A program made the translations under genes and the position numbers. Shown here one piece after another: positions 48,680 to 57,159 of a stretch of 59,722 nt of DNA; the first letter of the stretch is position 1; the number at the start of each line of letters is the position of its first letter. Location of the stretch: positions 1-59,722 of the IMG/VR virus record IMGVR_UViG_3300044637_002283; one strand, given 5' to 3'. Under the pieces are notes generated by a model. It was not told the origin of the DNA and did no database searches. It saw only the letters and a program-made list of their open reading frames with translations. The stretch is from a virus.

Positions 48680-49608
48680 TGCCTCGCTTACTTGATAACC
48701 GTATTGTTGGCCCATCACGAGACGTTTTGACTACAACATTATATGGGGCACCTGCCGGGTATGTGTTACGAGTATCCCCCACAGGAGATACACTTGTGGT
48801 CACAACCCCAGGTGGCCCACTGGGTCCTCCAGGTCCTCCTGGCCCCGCTGGACTAGCAGGGCCTGTTGGGCCACCTGGAGCCAGCAGTGCATTAGTAGGT
48901 GATACAGGTCCCCCAGGTCCTCCTGGTCCTGCAGGAGGACCTCCTGGTCCTGCAGGTTTAACTGGACCAACGGGACCAGGCGGGGGACCAGTGGGTCCTC
49001 CAGGACCGCCTGGAATTACTGGACCTATTGGGCCGCCTAGTGGCAATCAAGATATAAATGCAGCACAACTTGTGTCTCCTGGTGTATGGACAGCACCCCC
49101 AGGTGTGTTTTCTGTTAAGCTGACACTTATTGGAGCAGGGGGAGGCGGTAGTTTGCCCGTGAGTGGGGGTAGTCCAATTGAATTTGACAATAGTGCTCAA
49201 TCTGGTTGGACAATACAAGGTATTCCTGGAAGCAGTGGTGGCGTAAATGAACAATGGGTAACTGTGCAGGGCGGACAAAATTACAATGTCACAATAGGAG
49301 TTGGGGGTAGTGGAGCTATAATATCTGGAGGTGGGGTGTACCCCAATGAAAATAATATTCCAACATATTACCCACAATATATATACGTTCCACCAAGTCC
49401 TGGCACCCCTACAACATGGAGTGGTCCAGGCAGTCCCACAGTCGTAGCAGGCGGCGGCCCATCAGCAGGCACCCCCGCAGGAATTCTGGGTACTCCTGGA
49501 GTGAATTCCCCCTTAAGTGTGGGATTGGGTGTGGCAACAGTCTATGGATTTGGGGCAGGAGCAGAACAACAGGGCGGCCCTGGTGCAGCACTTATAGAAT
49601 GGATTTAA
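48679..49608 (+). CDS. Collagen-like, glycine-rich fibre protein, 309 aa
   Basis: N-terminus [37 protein letters not shown]; residues 45-125 are collagen-like with many G-P-P/G-P-x triplets ([10 protein letters not shown]); then a Gly-rich beta domain ([20 protein letters not shown]) ending ALIEWI. The Gly-rich domain resembles the tip domains of receptor-binding adhesins in T4-like phages. Intact counterpart of the split gene at 47618. Starts within TAATG of the previous gene. Confidence 0.82.
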   Translation: MPRLLDNRIVGPSRDVLTTTLYGAPAGYVLRVSPTGDTLVVTTPGGPLGPPGPPGPAGLAGPVGPPGASSALVGDTGPPGPPGPAGGPPGPAGLTGPTGPGGGPVGPPGPPGITGPIGPPSGNQDINAAQLVSPGVWTAPPGVFSVKLTLIGAGGGGSLPVSGGSPIEFDNSAQSGWTIQGIPGSSGGVNEQWVTVQGGQNYNVTIGVGGSGAIISGGGVYPNENNIPTYYPQYIYVPPSPGTPTTWSGPGSPTVVAGGGPSAGTPAGILGTPGVNSPLSVGLGVATVYGFGAGAEQQGGPGAALIEWI

Positions 49609-49611
49609 AAG

Positions 49612-50547
49612 ATGCCAAAACTTCTTGATAAGCGTATAATAGGCGGGTCTGCAGACGTCCTGAATACAATACTGATTGGTGTGCCTGCTGGGTTGCCCCT
49701 TATAGTGGCGCCAACAGGCGCCGCTTTGCTGTTGGGTCCAGCCACAAGTTTTCCAGGCGTAAGGGGGCCTACAGGGCCTACAGGATTGGGAGGAGCGCCA
49801 GGATTTGGTGGATTTCCTGCCCCTCCAGGTGTAAAAGGTGCCACTGGGTCTGCTGGGCAGCCTGGCCCATTAGCAGGACCACCAGGCACACTAGGGGCAA
49901 CCGGGCCAGTAGGTGGCGCTGGCCCGACCGGAGACCCAGGGGCAACAGGAACTCTTGGTTTTCCAGGACCCCAAGGGACAGGCCAAAAATTAGCAGTAGC
50001 TGGCTTTTTGTCTCCCAGTACATGGGCTGTGCCTGCTACAACTACTAATGTAAAAATCACAACTGTGGGCGGAGGAGGAGCAGGTGGTTGGGGAGCAATT
50101 TATACAACACAGGATTACACAGGTGCTGACGGCGGCTATGCTGATGGTCCCACTATAAAACTAATTGGAGGCAAGGGTGGACCAGGTGCCGCTATAGAAA
50201 CATGGATACCGGTCACGGCAGGCAGTAATTTGCAAGTAATAGTTGGAGGTGGTGGGGCTGCTAACATTAGTAATTCTGGAAACCCTGGCACGCCCAGCCA
50301 ACTTTTGGATCAAAGTGGAATAGCCCTTGTTACAGCAGGTGGTGGAAGCGGCGGCCTCAATGCCAACATCTTCACACCCGGTGCCAATGGTGCGAGAGGA
50401 ACTGCCACCAGCATAGGCCCGCTGGTTTACTTGAATGCTGACTTAGGCCTTAGGTTTGGTTACGGGGGCGTGGGCCGAGACGATACATCAGCATCAGGTG
50501 GACAACCAGGTGCAGTTCTTATAGAATATGTTGCTGTAGGTCCTTAA
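49612..50547 (+). CDS. Collagen-like, glycine-rich fibre protein, 311 aa
   Basis: Third tandem paralogue. N-terminus [20 protein letters not shown]; collagen-like region residues 45-120 with more degenerate G-x-y triplets ([13 protein letters not shown]); Gly-rich domain ([15 protein letters not shown]) ending [11 protein letters not shown]. Its stop interlocks with that of the hydroxylase gene on the other strand. Probable receptor-binding fibre or whisker. Confidence 0.8.
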   Translation: MPKLLDKRIIGGSADVLNTILIGVPAGLPLIVAPTGAALLLGPATSFPGVRGPTGPTGLGGAPGFGGFPAPPGVKGATGSAGQPGPLAGPPGTLGATGPVGGAGPTGDPGATGTLGFPGPQGTGQKLAVAGFLSPSTWAVPATTTNVKITTVGGGGAGGWGAIYTTQDYTGADGGYADGPTIKLIGGKGGPGAAIETWIPVTAGSNLQVIVGGGGAANISNSGNPGTPSQLLDQSGIALVTAGGGSGGLNANIFTPGANGARGTATSIGPLVYLNADLGLRFGYGGVGRDDTSASGGQPGAVLIEYVAVGP

Positions 50548-51152
50548 CGCAGTGCTGGACCAGTTAACCAAGCCACCAAAGTGCGGCGTAACCCACTTGT
50601 AACGGGTGTTACTCTATGCAGAACAAAGCTGGGAAAAACGGCTACAAGGCCTAGATCCTTGCTAATGGTTTGTGGATCAGCGCCTAACTTAACTTGTAGA
50701 TTGCCACCTTCATACTCACAGGGATCGCTCAATTGTAAAACTACACTGAGTTTTCGAGGACCGTGGTTTGTGGAAGTGATGCCACTGTCAATATGCCAGG
50801 TGTAGTGACCCTCATCATCCCCGTAGTATTCAGTGTATTGCAGGTGTTCACCAAATCCCCACAAATCAAAGCGAAAATGCTGGCCATTTAAATTACGAAC
50901 AATATTACCCAAGCGTTGATAAATCCAATCAGTGTCAGGACTGGCTTCAATCCAACTGGTTTTGCTTTTGCGTATTTGTTCATAATTTTGAGCGGGATCA
51001 AATCCACCAATTACCGCTTTTCCTGGCTGTCTAGCCTGCCCTAGTTGAATTATCTTTTTTATATCATCTCCTGAAAATCCATCTTTCCAGGTTGCTACGT
51101 TTGCCTCACCAGCGCCAAAGCTGGGACTTGGTAAAAATTGATAAATTGACAC
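50544..51152 (-). CDS. 2OG-Fe(II) oxygenase, PKHD/prolyl-4-hydroxylase type
   Basis: GTG at 51152 is chosen because GGGAG lies 7 bp upstream; a TTG start at 51203 would add 17 residues but has no ribosome site. Iron-binding triad: H-I-D (YTWHIDSGI) and the distal His in [15 protein letters not shown], followed by the 2OG-binding Arg ([10 protein letters not shown]). The [11 protein letters not shown] segment and [16 protein letters not shown] match PiuC-like PKHD hydroxylases. They hydroxylate protein prolines or small molecules. Its neighbours are rich in G-P-P repeats, the classic substrate of prolyl hydroxylases. Confidence 0.88.
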   Translation of the reverse strand: MSIYQFLPSPSFGAGEANVATWKDGFSGDDIKKIIQLGQARQPGKAVIGGFDPAQNYEQIRKSKTSWIEASPDTDWIYQRLGNIVRNLNGQHFRFDLWGFGEHLQYTEYYGDDEGHYTWHIDSGITSTNHGPRKLSVVLQLSDPCEYEGGNLQVKLGADPQTISKDLGLVAVFPSFVLHRVTPVTSGLRRTLVAWLTGPALR

Positions 51153-51201
51153 TCTGTTGCTCCCTTTGATTTGAACTATACAAGGGCCTTTGTTTCTCTG
51201 C

Positions 51202-51209
51202 AATAAATA
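51202..51209 (+). promoter_or_regulatory. Late promoter for the prohead-core gene
   Basis: AATAAATA (7/8), 6 bp before ATG 51215. Confidence 0.5.
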
Positions 51210-51214
51210 GATTT

Positions 51215-51442
51215 ATGAGAGCAATGGATTTAGATAGTGCTGGCTATTACAGCCCAGACCAAGATCATTATACTATGCAAAATCAGTATGACCCGCGTCG
51301 ACCCAAGATTACAATCGCACATTTAAATCAAATGAAAAGAATGCGTAGTGCCAAGAAATTGGAAAATCTTGTGCGCAGAGATCTTTTGGGCCTGTTGTAT
51401 GGCGCTCCCTCTGCTGAAGGCGGCGGAATGCCAGGCATGTAG
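51215..51442 (+). CDS. Small prohead core protein candidate (gp67-like position)
   Basis: 75 aa, ATG start. Basic middle (IAHLNQMKRMRSAKKLENLV) and Gly/Pro-rich end (APSAEGGGMPGM). In T4 the order is 20-67-68-21-22-23; this gene precedes the acidic 51539 gene and gp21, and its size matches gp67 (80 aa), but composition is basic while T4 gp67 is acidic, so the assignment rests on position. Confidence 0.5.
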   Translation: MRAMDLDSAGYYSPDQDHYTMQNQYDPRRPKITIAHLNQMKRMRSAKKLENLVRRDLLGLLYGAPSAEGGGMPGM

Positions 51443-51492
51443 TCTAAAATTGCCTTATTTTCCATATAAATCCAAGTTATTCTTCAACTCCT

Positions 51493-51500
51493 TCTAAATA
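51493..51500 (+). promoter_or_regulatory. Late promoter for the acidic prohead gene
   Basis: TCTAAATA, 39 bp before ATG 51539; CATATAAATCC at 51464 is a second, weaker match. Confidence 0.5.
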
Positions 51501-51538
51501 AACACAGAGTCTATCAACTTTACCAAAGGAGACAAACT

Positions 51539-52900
51539 ATGGCTAATAGCAAGCTGTTGAAGGTAATGGATTACCTTATCAACGAGCAAGAAGACAAGGC
51601 TCGTGACCTGTTGCACCAAATCTTCATTGAGAAGGCACGTGCAATTCACGAGGAAATGCTAAGTGACGACGAGCATGAAATGGACAGGGACGAGGGCAGA
51701 AATCTCGGAGATGACATTGAATTTCACAAAGAAGAAATTGAGAATGAAGAGCATTATGGCGACGGCACAATGGAAGATGTTGACCTCGATGACGCGGTTG
51801 AAGATCTCACAGTAAGTGCTGGCGATGATGAAGATGCTGACGATGTTGATGTTGACGTGGAAGACGATGACATAGACATGGACGCTGAAGACGACATGGA
51901 CGATGAAGACGACATGGACGATGAAGAAATGGATGCTGATGAAGCTGAAATGGATGCAGACATGGACCACGACGAGGAAGCTGAAGGCGAGCGTCTAAAA
52001 GACATTGAGCAAGCAATTGAAGAGTTGACTGCTGAATTTGAAGCTATGAAGGCTGAACTACATGGTGAACATGGTGATGCAGAGGGAGATAAAATGCCCC
52101 TGCAGGAAATGGCAGATTCGGGCACTACGCCTGGTGGTAAACAGTACAAAATTAGCGGCGATTTTGAAACCGTGACTGTTAATGGAACTTCTTACCCAAT
52201 CCGCAAACTGAGTGGTCAAGGGGACAACCCCGACTACGTAATAGATGACATCCATATTGGTCAAACATATCAGGACATGCCACACCCTGACGCGGATGAG
52301 GAAGACTATGAGGAAGAATATGAAGTCTGGACAGAAGCACCAGGACAAGCAGATAACACCCTACACGTTGGTACGTGGGATGAGTGCTGGAACTTTTTAA
52401 TTGATCAACTAGGAAGTGAAGACCATTCGCGTTTGAAAAGACGCCTACAGCGCGATGCTAGCGGTGGTGGCATGAGAGAAGGCTGGATGGACAACACTGA
52501 CGACCTTGATGAAGACTATGATGATCTTGATGAAGCCATTGCCCTCGATACAGTTCATGTTGATCTCAAGAAAGTTGGCGAAGTTGGCTCAGGAAAGTTT
52601 TCTCGTAGTGATGTAAGCAAGCATAGCCCAGTGCCCAAAGGCGTTCAAAGCCCTGTTCCAGGTGCCAAGCCAGTTGTGACAGGCAAGGGATCAAAGGCTG
52701 ATGGATATCATCTTCAATCTGCCCCCACAAGTGCCAGTATGAACTTGTCCAACCGTCGCAAGAAGGCTAGTGAAGACATGACTCATGTCAGCAAGGAAGG
52801 CAGCACAAAGGCCATGTTGAACAAAGATCGTTCAGAAGGTTTTGGCGCCGCCAACGTTCGCAGCCCACTGGGCAGCACCGGCACAACACCAAAGAAGTAA
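51539..52900 (+). CDS. Acidic prohead core protein (gp68-like position), 453 aa
   Basis: ATG with AAGGAG. Helical start (MANSKLLKVMDYLINEQEDK), then residues 45-165 almost only Asp, Glu, Met, His (DDDIDMDAEDDMDDEDDMDD), a DNA-mimicking stretch; a middle alpha/beta domain (GKQYKISGDFETVTVNGTSY, about 200-300); a basic, disordered C-terminal third with SPVPKGVQSPVPG repeats. Gene order matches T4 67/68 (small core proteins), though it is far longer than T4 gp68 (141 aa). Likely part of the scaffold core; the assignment is by position. Confidence 0.6.
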   Translation: MANSKLLKVMDYLINEQEDKARDLLHQIFIEKARAIHEEMLSDDEHEMDRDEGRNLGDDIEFHKEEIENEEHYGDGTMEDVDLDDAVEDLTVSAGDDEDADDVDVDVEDDDIDMDAEDDMDDEDDMDDEEMDADEAEMDADMDHDEEAEGERLKDIEQAIEELTAEFEAMKAELHGEHGDAEGDKMPLQEMADSGTTPGGKQYKISGDFETVTVNGTSYPIRKLSGQGDNPDYVIDDIHIGQTYQDMPHPDADEEDYEEEYEVWTEAPGQADNTLHVGTWDECWNFLIDQLGSEDHSRLKRRLQRDASGGGMREGWMDNTDDLDEDYDDLDEAIALDTVHVDLKKVGEVGSGKFSRSDVSKHSPVPKGVQSPVPGAKPVVTGKGSKADGYHLQSAPTSASMNLSNRRKKASEDMTHVSKEGSTKAMLNKDRSEGFGAANVRSPLGSTGTTPKK

Positions 52901-52916
52901 TTTATCAACAAGAAAT

Positions 52917-52945
52917 TATGCTGTAACTCAAAAGGTTACAGCATA
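52917..52945 (+). terminator. Terminator-like hairpin between core gene and gp21
   Basis: TATGCTGTAAC (52917-52927) / GTTACAGCATA (52935-52945), 11 bp perfect, loop TCAAAAG, then GTTCTTTG. T-poor tail, so possibly attenuating. Confidence 0.6.
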
Positions 52946-53001
52946 GTTCTTTGAAAAAACACTGGTTTCTTACTGGAAATCCAGCTGTTTCAGATAGTGT
53001 T

Positions 53002-53009
53002 GTTAAATA
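53002..53009 (+). promoter_or_regulatory. Late promoter for gp21
   Basis: GTTAAATA, 32 bp before ATG 53041; it separates gp21-22-23 from the upstream core gene. Confidence 0.55.
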
Positions 53010-53040
53010 TTGTTACTACGAAACTAAACAGGAAACAAAA

Positions 53041-53673
53041 ATGGTCTCAATTCTGCAAGAACACTTGCATTTTGATGATGCACAAATGAAGGTTGTTACC
53101 GAAGCCATAGAAGGTGGTCATAAAAACCTCTTCATGGAAGGAATCTTCATTCAAGGCGGAATCAAAAATCATAACGGAAGAGTCTATCCTGTAGACGAGA
53201 TTCGCAAAGCCGTAGAGCTAGTAAATTCAAGCATATCCAAAGACAATGGGGTACCTGGTGAACTGGATCATCCACAAGAGCTTCAAATTCATCTAGATCG
53301 CGTAAGCCACAGCATTCAAAAAATGTGGATAGACGGTCCCAATGGCCTTGGTAAGTTGAAAGTATTACCAACACCTTGCGGTCAAATTGCAAAAACCTTG
53401 CTTGAGAGTGGTGTAAAACTTGGCGTTTCATCACGTGGCTCAGGCAATGTCGATCCCTATGGGAACGTTTCAGATTTTGAAATGTTAACAGTCGACATAG
53501 TGGCCAAACCTTCAGCCCCAAGTGCATATCCTGTGCCTGTATATGAGGCTATGTATCACAGAAGGCTCGGCAGCAACATCAGAGACTTGGCAGAAAGCGT
53601 GCGTCATGATGAGAAGGCTCAAAAGCATCTCACCAAGACCCTGCTCCGCTGGGTTAACGAGTTGAAGATTTAA
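53041..53673 (+). CDS. gp21: Prohead core protease, gp21-like
   Basis: ATG 53041 chosen: CAGGAAAC just upstream and a late promoter at 53002, which lies inside the longer frame. 210 aa (T4: 212). Catalytic His in PGELDHPQEL and Ser in LGVSSRGSGN, as in the T4 prohead serine protease family; MEGIFIQGGIKNHNGRVYP is the typical N-terminus. It cleaves gp22, gp23 and core proteins during head maturation. A likely site in gp23 is L-F-E (see 54905). Followed by gp22 with an 18-bp gap. Confidence 0.93.
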   Translation: MVSILQEHLHFDDAQMKVVTEAIEGGHKNLFMEGIFIQGGIKNHNGRVYPVDEIRKAVELVNSSISKDNGVPGELDHPQELQIHLDRVSHSIQKMWIDGPNGLGKLKVLPTPCGQIAKTLLESGVKLGVSSRGSGNVDPYGNVSDFEMLTVDIVAKPSAPSAYPVPVYEAMYHRRLGSNIRDLAESVRHDEKAQKHLTKTLLRWVNELKI

Positions 53674-53691
53674 CAAGGAGACGCCAGTCCT

Positions 53692-54897
53692 ATGGAAAAA
53701 CAACTACAAGAGCTCCTGGAGAACGAAGTGCTTGGCCCCGAAGCCAAAACTGCCCTTCAGGAAGCATTCACAAACAAGCTCAAAGAAGCTGAGACAAAGC
53801 TCCAAGAAAGTTATGCTCATCGCTTCGAGCACGAGCGCGGATTGCTTGTGGAAGCCATGGACAAGATGTTGAACGATGTTGTGAGAAAAGAACTCAGTGA
53901 GTTCTCTCAAGACAAGCAAGCAGTAGCAGCCAAAAAGGTGCAGCTCACCCAGGCTGTTAGTGAGGCAAAATCCACTTACAACAAAAAGCTGGCCCAACAT
54001 GTGAAAATGATGGAACAGTTTATGCAAGGTGAAATCCGCAAGGAAATTACTGAGTTCAAAGCCGACAGAAAACAGTTGGCCGTTCAACGCAAATCTATGG
54101 CTACCGAACTGCTGGAGAGTAAGAAAAACGCTCAAGCAGCCCTCGAAGCTAAAATTGGCAAACTGGAGAACTTTGTTCTTCAGCAATTGTCAGAAGAAAT
54201 TTCCGAATTTCAATCTGACAAAAAGGCTCTGGTAGAGCAACGAGTCAAACTGGCAAGCGAAGCAAAACGCAAGCTGGATGAAACCCAACGCTCATTTGTC
54301 AACAGAGCAACCACTGTGGTTGATAAAACCTTGAACGAGGTCATCAAGCGCGAGTTGGTGCAATGGAGAGACGATATCAAAATTGCTCGTGAGAACAATT
54401 TTGGTCGTAAAATATTCGAAGCTGTGGCCGCTGAATTTATGACCAGCTACCTTGCAGAAGGTACTCAAGTCAAAAAGCTCAGTGATCAACTCAAGACGCA
54501 ACAAGCAGCACTAGCTGAGGCACAAAAGGCAATTCATGAGAAAGAAAATCTCTTGGAAAGCGTTCGTGCACAAAGCCGTGCAGCACAAGCTCAGCTTCAA
54601 AGAGCCCAAGTGCTCAATGAGCTGTTGAACCCCTTGGCCAGAGACAAGAAAAAGATCATGGAAAGCCTTTTGGAAGATGTGAAAACCACACACCTCAAAG
54701 AAAGCTATCACAGATACTTGCCCGCAGTGTTGAACCAAAATGCACCAGCCGCACCAAAGGCTGTGCAAGCAAAACCCAGCAGAGCTGTGGCACATTCCGG
54801 AGACCGCGTAAGTCTCGTGGAAACACAACAAAACCCAACTGAAGATCGCGATCTTCAAAATATCTTGTATTTGGCCGGTGTCGCCAAAGCACAATAA
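53692..54897 (+). CDS. gp22: Prohead scaffold protein, gp22-like
   Basis: 401 aa, helical nearly throughout, with repeats of E-I-T-E-F-K-A-D-R-K type (YNKKLAQHVKMMEQFM; QQLSEEISEFQSDKKALVEQ) expected from the coiled-coil scaffold that templates the T4 head. T4 gp22 is 269 aa. C-terminal SRAVAHSGDRVSLVETQQ resembles the gp22 tail. ATG with AAGGAG (53676-53681). It lies between gp21 and gp23, as in T4. Confidence 0.85.
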   Translation: MEKQLQELLENEVLGPEAKTALQEAFTNKLKEAETKLQESYAHRFEHERGLLVEAMDKMLNDVVRKELSEFSQDKQAVAAKKVQLTQAVSEAKSTYNKKLAQHVKMMEQFMQGEIRKEITEFKADRKQLAVQRKSMATELLESKKNAQAALEAKIGKLENFVLQQLSEEISEFQSDKKALVEQRVKLASEAKRKLDETQRSFVNRATTVVDKTLNEVIKRELVQWRDDIKIARENNFGRKIFEAVAAEFMTSYLAEGTQVKKLSDQLKTQQAALAEAQKAIHEKENLLESVRAQSRAAQAQLQRAQVLNELLNPLARDKKKIMESLLEDVKTTHLKESYHRYLPAVLNQNAPAAPKAVQAKPSRAVAHSGDRVSLVETQQNPTEDRDLQNILYLAGVAKAQ

Positions 54898-54904
54898 GGA
54901 GAAA

Positions 54905-56119
54905 ATGACTATGAAAGGCAACCTTTTTGAAGCCAACTGGAATCTCACCAGAGACGCTCTTTGCGAAGGCCTCACCGGCAATCGCAAGAAAGTTATGGAA
55001 GTGGTTCTTGAGAATACCAAGCGTGACCTAAGCAGCAAAGCAGGCATCTTGTTTGAAAACGCAACACCTGGTTCAACAAGCCAAGGCAACGTTGCTACCC
55101 TAAACAAGGTTATCCTGCCCGTTATCCGTCGAGTGATGCCAACTGTTATCGCTAACGAGATCATCGGCGTGCAACCAATGACAGGTCCCGTTGGGCAAAT
55201 CCACACCCTGCGTGTGCGTTATGCCGACACATACCCCAATCCAGCAGTAGCTGGTGGCGTGATTGCTGGTACTGAAGCTCTCAGCCCCTTTGACATTGCT
55301 CGCTTTTACAGCGGTAATGGCGATGTGAACAACCCTCGCGGTGCTGCTGCTGCAACACTTGAAGGCACAGCTGGCAAGAGACTAAACATCCAGATCTTGA
55401 AAGAGACTGTGGAAGCCAAGACCCGCAAGCTCAGCGCTCGCTGGACTTTCGAGGCTGCACAAGATGCACAAGCCCAACAAGGCATTGACATCGAAGCTGA
55501 GATTATGGCTGCTCTAGCTCAAGAAATCACAGCTGAAATTGACCAAGAGATCCTAAACAGCCTGCGCAACCTAGCTGGCATCACTCTCACATACGACCAA
55601 GGCGCTGTCTCCGGCACTGCCACATTCGTTGGTGACGAGCATGCTGCTCTTGCTGTCTTGATCAACCGTGGTGCAAACTTGATTGCTGCTCGCACACGTC
55701 GTGGTGCTGGTAACTGGGTTGTGGTTTCCCCCACAGCACTGACAATCCTGCAAAGCGCAACAACTTCCGCTTTCGCTCGCACAACTGAAGGCACATTCGA
55801 AGCTCCAACCAACACCAAGTTCGTTGGCGTTTTGAACAACTCAGTTCGCGTGTATGTGGACCAATATGCTGCTGATGATACCCCTGTGCTAGTTGGTTAC
55901 AAGGGTCCTGGCGAAATTGATGCGGCTGCGTATTATTGCCCATATGTGCCACTGACAAGCAGTGGTGTTGTGATTGATCCCAACACCTTCGAACCAGTGG
56001 TATCTTTCATGTCACGATATGGTTACTTGGAACTCAGCAACGTAGCAAGTTCACTTGGTAATGCTGCTGACTACTTGGCTGGCATCGCCATAAATACTGC
56101 GAATTTGAAATTTCTTTAA
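54905..56119 (+). CDS. gp23: Major capsid protein, gp23-like
   Basis: ATG 54905 chosen after AAGGAGAAA; 404 aa (T4: 521). HK97-like capsid fold: conserved VILPVIRRVMPTVIANEIIG-VQPMTGPVGQIHTLRVRY near residues 68-107, and NWVVVSPTALTILQSA, VLVGYKGPGEIDAAAYYCPY, VVSFMSRYGYLEL in the C-terminal half. The pro-peptide is likely cut after L49-F50-E51, the gp21 site (L-x-E). Shorter than T4 by loss of insertion-domain loops. Followed by a bidirectional terminator. Confidence 0.95.
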   Translation: MTMKGNLFEANWNLTRDALCEGLTGNRKKVMEVVLENTKRDLSSKAGILFENATPGSTSQGNVATLNKVILPVIRRVMPTVIANEIIGVQPMTGPVGQIHTLRVRYADTYPNPAVAGGVIAGTEALSPFDIARFYSGNGDVNNPRGAAAATLEGTAGKRLNIQILKETVEAKTRKLSARWTFEAAQDAQAQQGIDIEAEIMAALAQEITAEIDQEILNSLRNLAGITLTYDQGAVSGTATFVGDEHAALAVLINRGANLIAARTRRGAGNWVVVSPTALTILQSATTSAFARTTEGTFEAPTNTKFVGVLNNSVRVYVDQYAADDTPVLVGYKGPGEIDAAAYYCPYVPLTSSGVVIDPNTFEPVVSFMSRYGYLELSNVASSLGNAADYLAGIAINTANLKFL

Positions 56120-56169
56120 GTTATTGATATCATTAGCTTTTTTTGAAGCTAATGGTGGAAAACGACAAA

Positions 56170-56201
56170 ATAAAACCCCGGGAGAGATCCCGGGGTTTTA
56201 T
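56170..56201. terminator. Strong bidirectional terminator after gp23
   Basis: ATAAAACCCCGGGA (56170-56183) / TCCCGGGGTTTTAT (56188-56201), loop GAGA; A-run on one side and T-run on the other, so it works in both directions and ends gp23 and the minus-strand homing gene. Confidence 0.9.
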
Positions 56202-56202
56202 C

Positions 56203-57057
56203 TTAAAACAATGTGCAACCTTGCAGTAACAATTGCTCTCTCCAATCATCAGCCAATGCACCAGGAACTTTGATGCGGAATATTTGGTACCCTTGCGCAA
56301 TAGCGTTTGCAGTCTTGCGTGCATCTCGTGCTTGAGTCTTAGCGAGCCCTTCAAGTTTAATAGATTCTGCATCATCTTTCTTACCATATAAATTCTTGTT
56401 GTAATGATATGGTCCATCTATTTCAACTAATATTTTTTCATTTATTACGAAGTCATAAAGAAACAATCCGACACGTACAAATTTGCGATATATCAGCCCT
56501 GATTCAATAAGGATTTGTTCAAACTGTAGCTCCGGTTTAGTATTGAATAATTTCATTCCAAGCTTGTCTGGATTTTCCGCCATAAACTTCAGTCTACCCC
56601 GACTGTAATTTTCCTTTTGTTCATCAGTAGCCTTGCTGCCGCGCCGTGCAGCCCACATCTGTTCAACCTTTTGTTGCACTAGTGCAGGATCTCTAGTTTG
56701 TGCTATGTGACTCATTCTCTTTTTGAATTCGTCACTACGTTTGTAGCCTTTTTGAGGACTGCCACCATTACTCTCTAAAAATTTCTGGTAACTTTCTTTT
56801 TGCCGCTCCACAGCTTCTCTAGGCATAATTTTACCCTTGTTACCAACACCAATTTTTTGTTTGGTTTCTTCGCTGTGTTTTCTGCCAGTCCGCACTTGTT
56901 TTTGTTTGGCACGCAACTCCTCTGTCCATGGCTTCATTGCGCTAACAGGATTCCCAGGAAATTTTTCTTGATACTCTTGACTTGATAAACCATGGCTTTT
57001 GAGGTGCTTACCTACCAAGGTGCCCAATTGTCTTTTGCAGATTTGACATTCGATCAT
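56203..57057 (-). CDS. Homing endonuclease with NUMOD3 and PD-(D/E)XK domain, 284 aa
   Basis: N-terminal zinc-finger-like CQICKRQLGTLVGKHLKSHG; residues 60-90 carry NUMOD3 (GRKHSEETKQKIGVGNKGK) and a related repeat follows. C-terminal nuclease core LYDFVINEKILVEIDGPYHY (DUF559/Vsr-like, Asp-Glu-x-Asp). Late promoter TATAAATA upstream; terminators on both sides. Free-standing mobile gene. Confidence 0.8.
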   Translation of the reverse strand: MIECQICKRQLGTLVGKHLKSHGLSSQEYQEKFPGNPVSAMKPWTEELRAKQKQVRTGRKHSEETKQKIGVGNKGKIMPREAVERQKESYQKFLESNGGSPQKGYKRSDEFKKRMSHIAQTRDPALVQQKVEQMWAARRGSKATDEQKENYSRGRLKFMAENPDKLGMKLFNTKPELQFEQILIESGLIYRKFVRVGLFLYDFVINEKILVEIDGPYHYNKNLYGKKDDAESIKLEGLAKTQARDARKTANAIAQGYQIFRIKVPGALADDWREQLLLQGCTLF

Positions 57058-57086
57058 TTAACAAACTCTCCAATTTAAGTTTGTTG

Positions 57087-57094
57087 TATTTATA
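57087..57094 (-). promoter_or_regulatory. Late promoter (perfect consensus)
   Basis: TATAAATA on the minus strand, 30 bp before the ATG at 57057. Confidence 0.82.
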
Positions 57095-57131
57095 GCGATA
57101 TGTCAAATCCAGTATCAAATGAGGCTACGAC

Positions 57132-57159
57132 AAAAGCCTGGGATTTCTCCCAGGCTTTT
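57132..57159. terminator. Bidirectional terminator between homing genes
   Basis: AAAAGCCTGGGA (57132-57143) / TCCCAGGCTTTT (57148-57159), loop TTTC. Ends the 58778-57159 gene; also works in the plus direction. Confidence 0.88.

Noticed and set aside
48672-49046. Second, minus-strand 'collagen-like' frame with G-P-x triplets
   Set aside because: Antisense mirror of GGNCCN-type codons in the plus-strand collagen-like gene; G-P triplets read as such on both strands.
52951-53040. Longer N-terminus for gp21
   Set aside because: The first 30 codons lack the family N-terminus and include the late promoter; ATG 53041 has a ribosome site and matches the family length.
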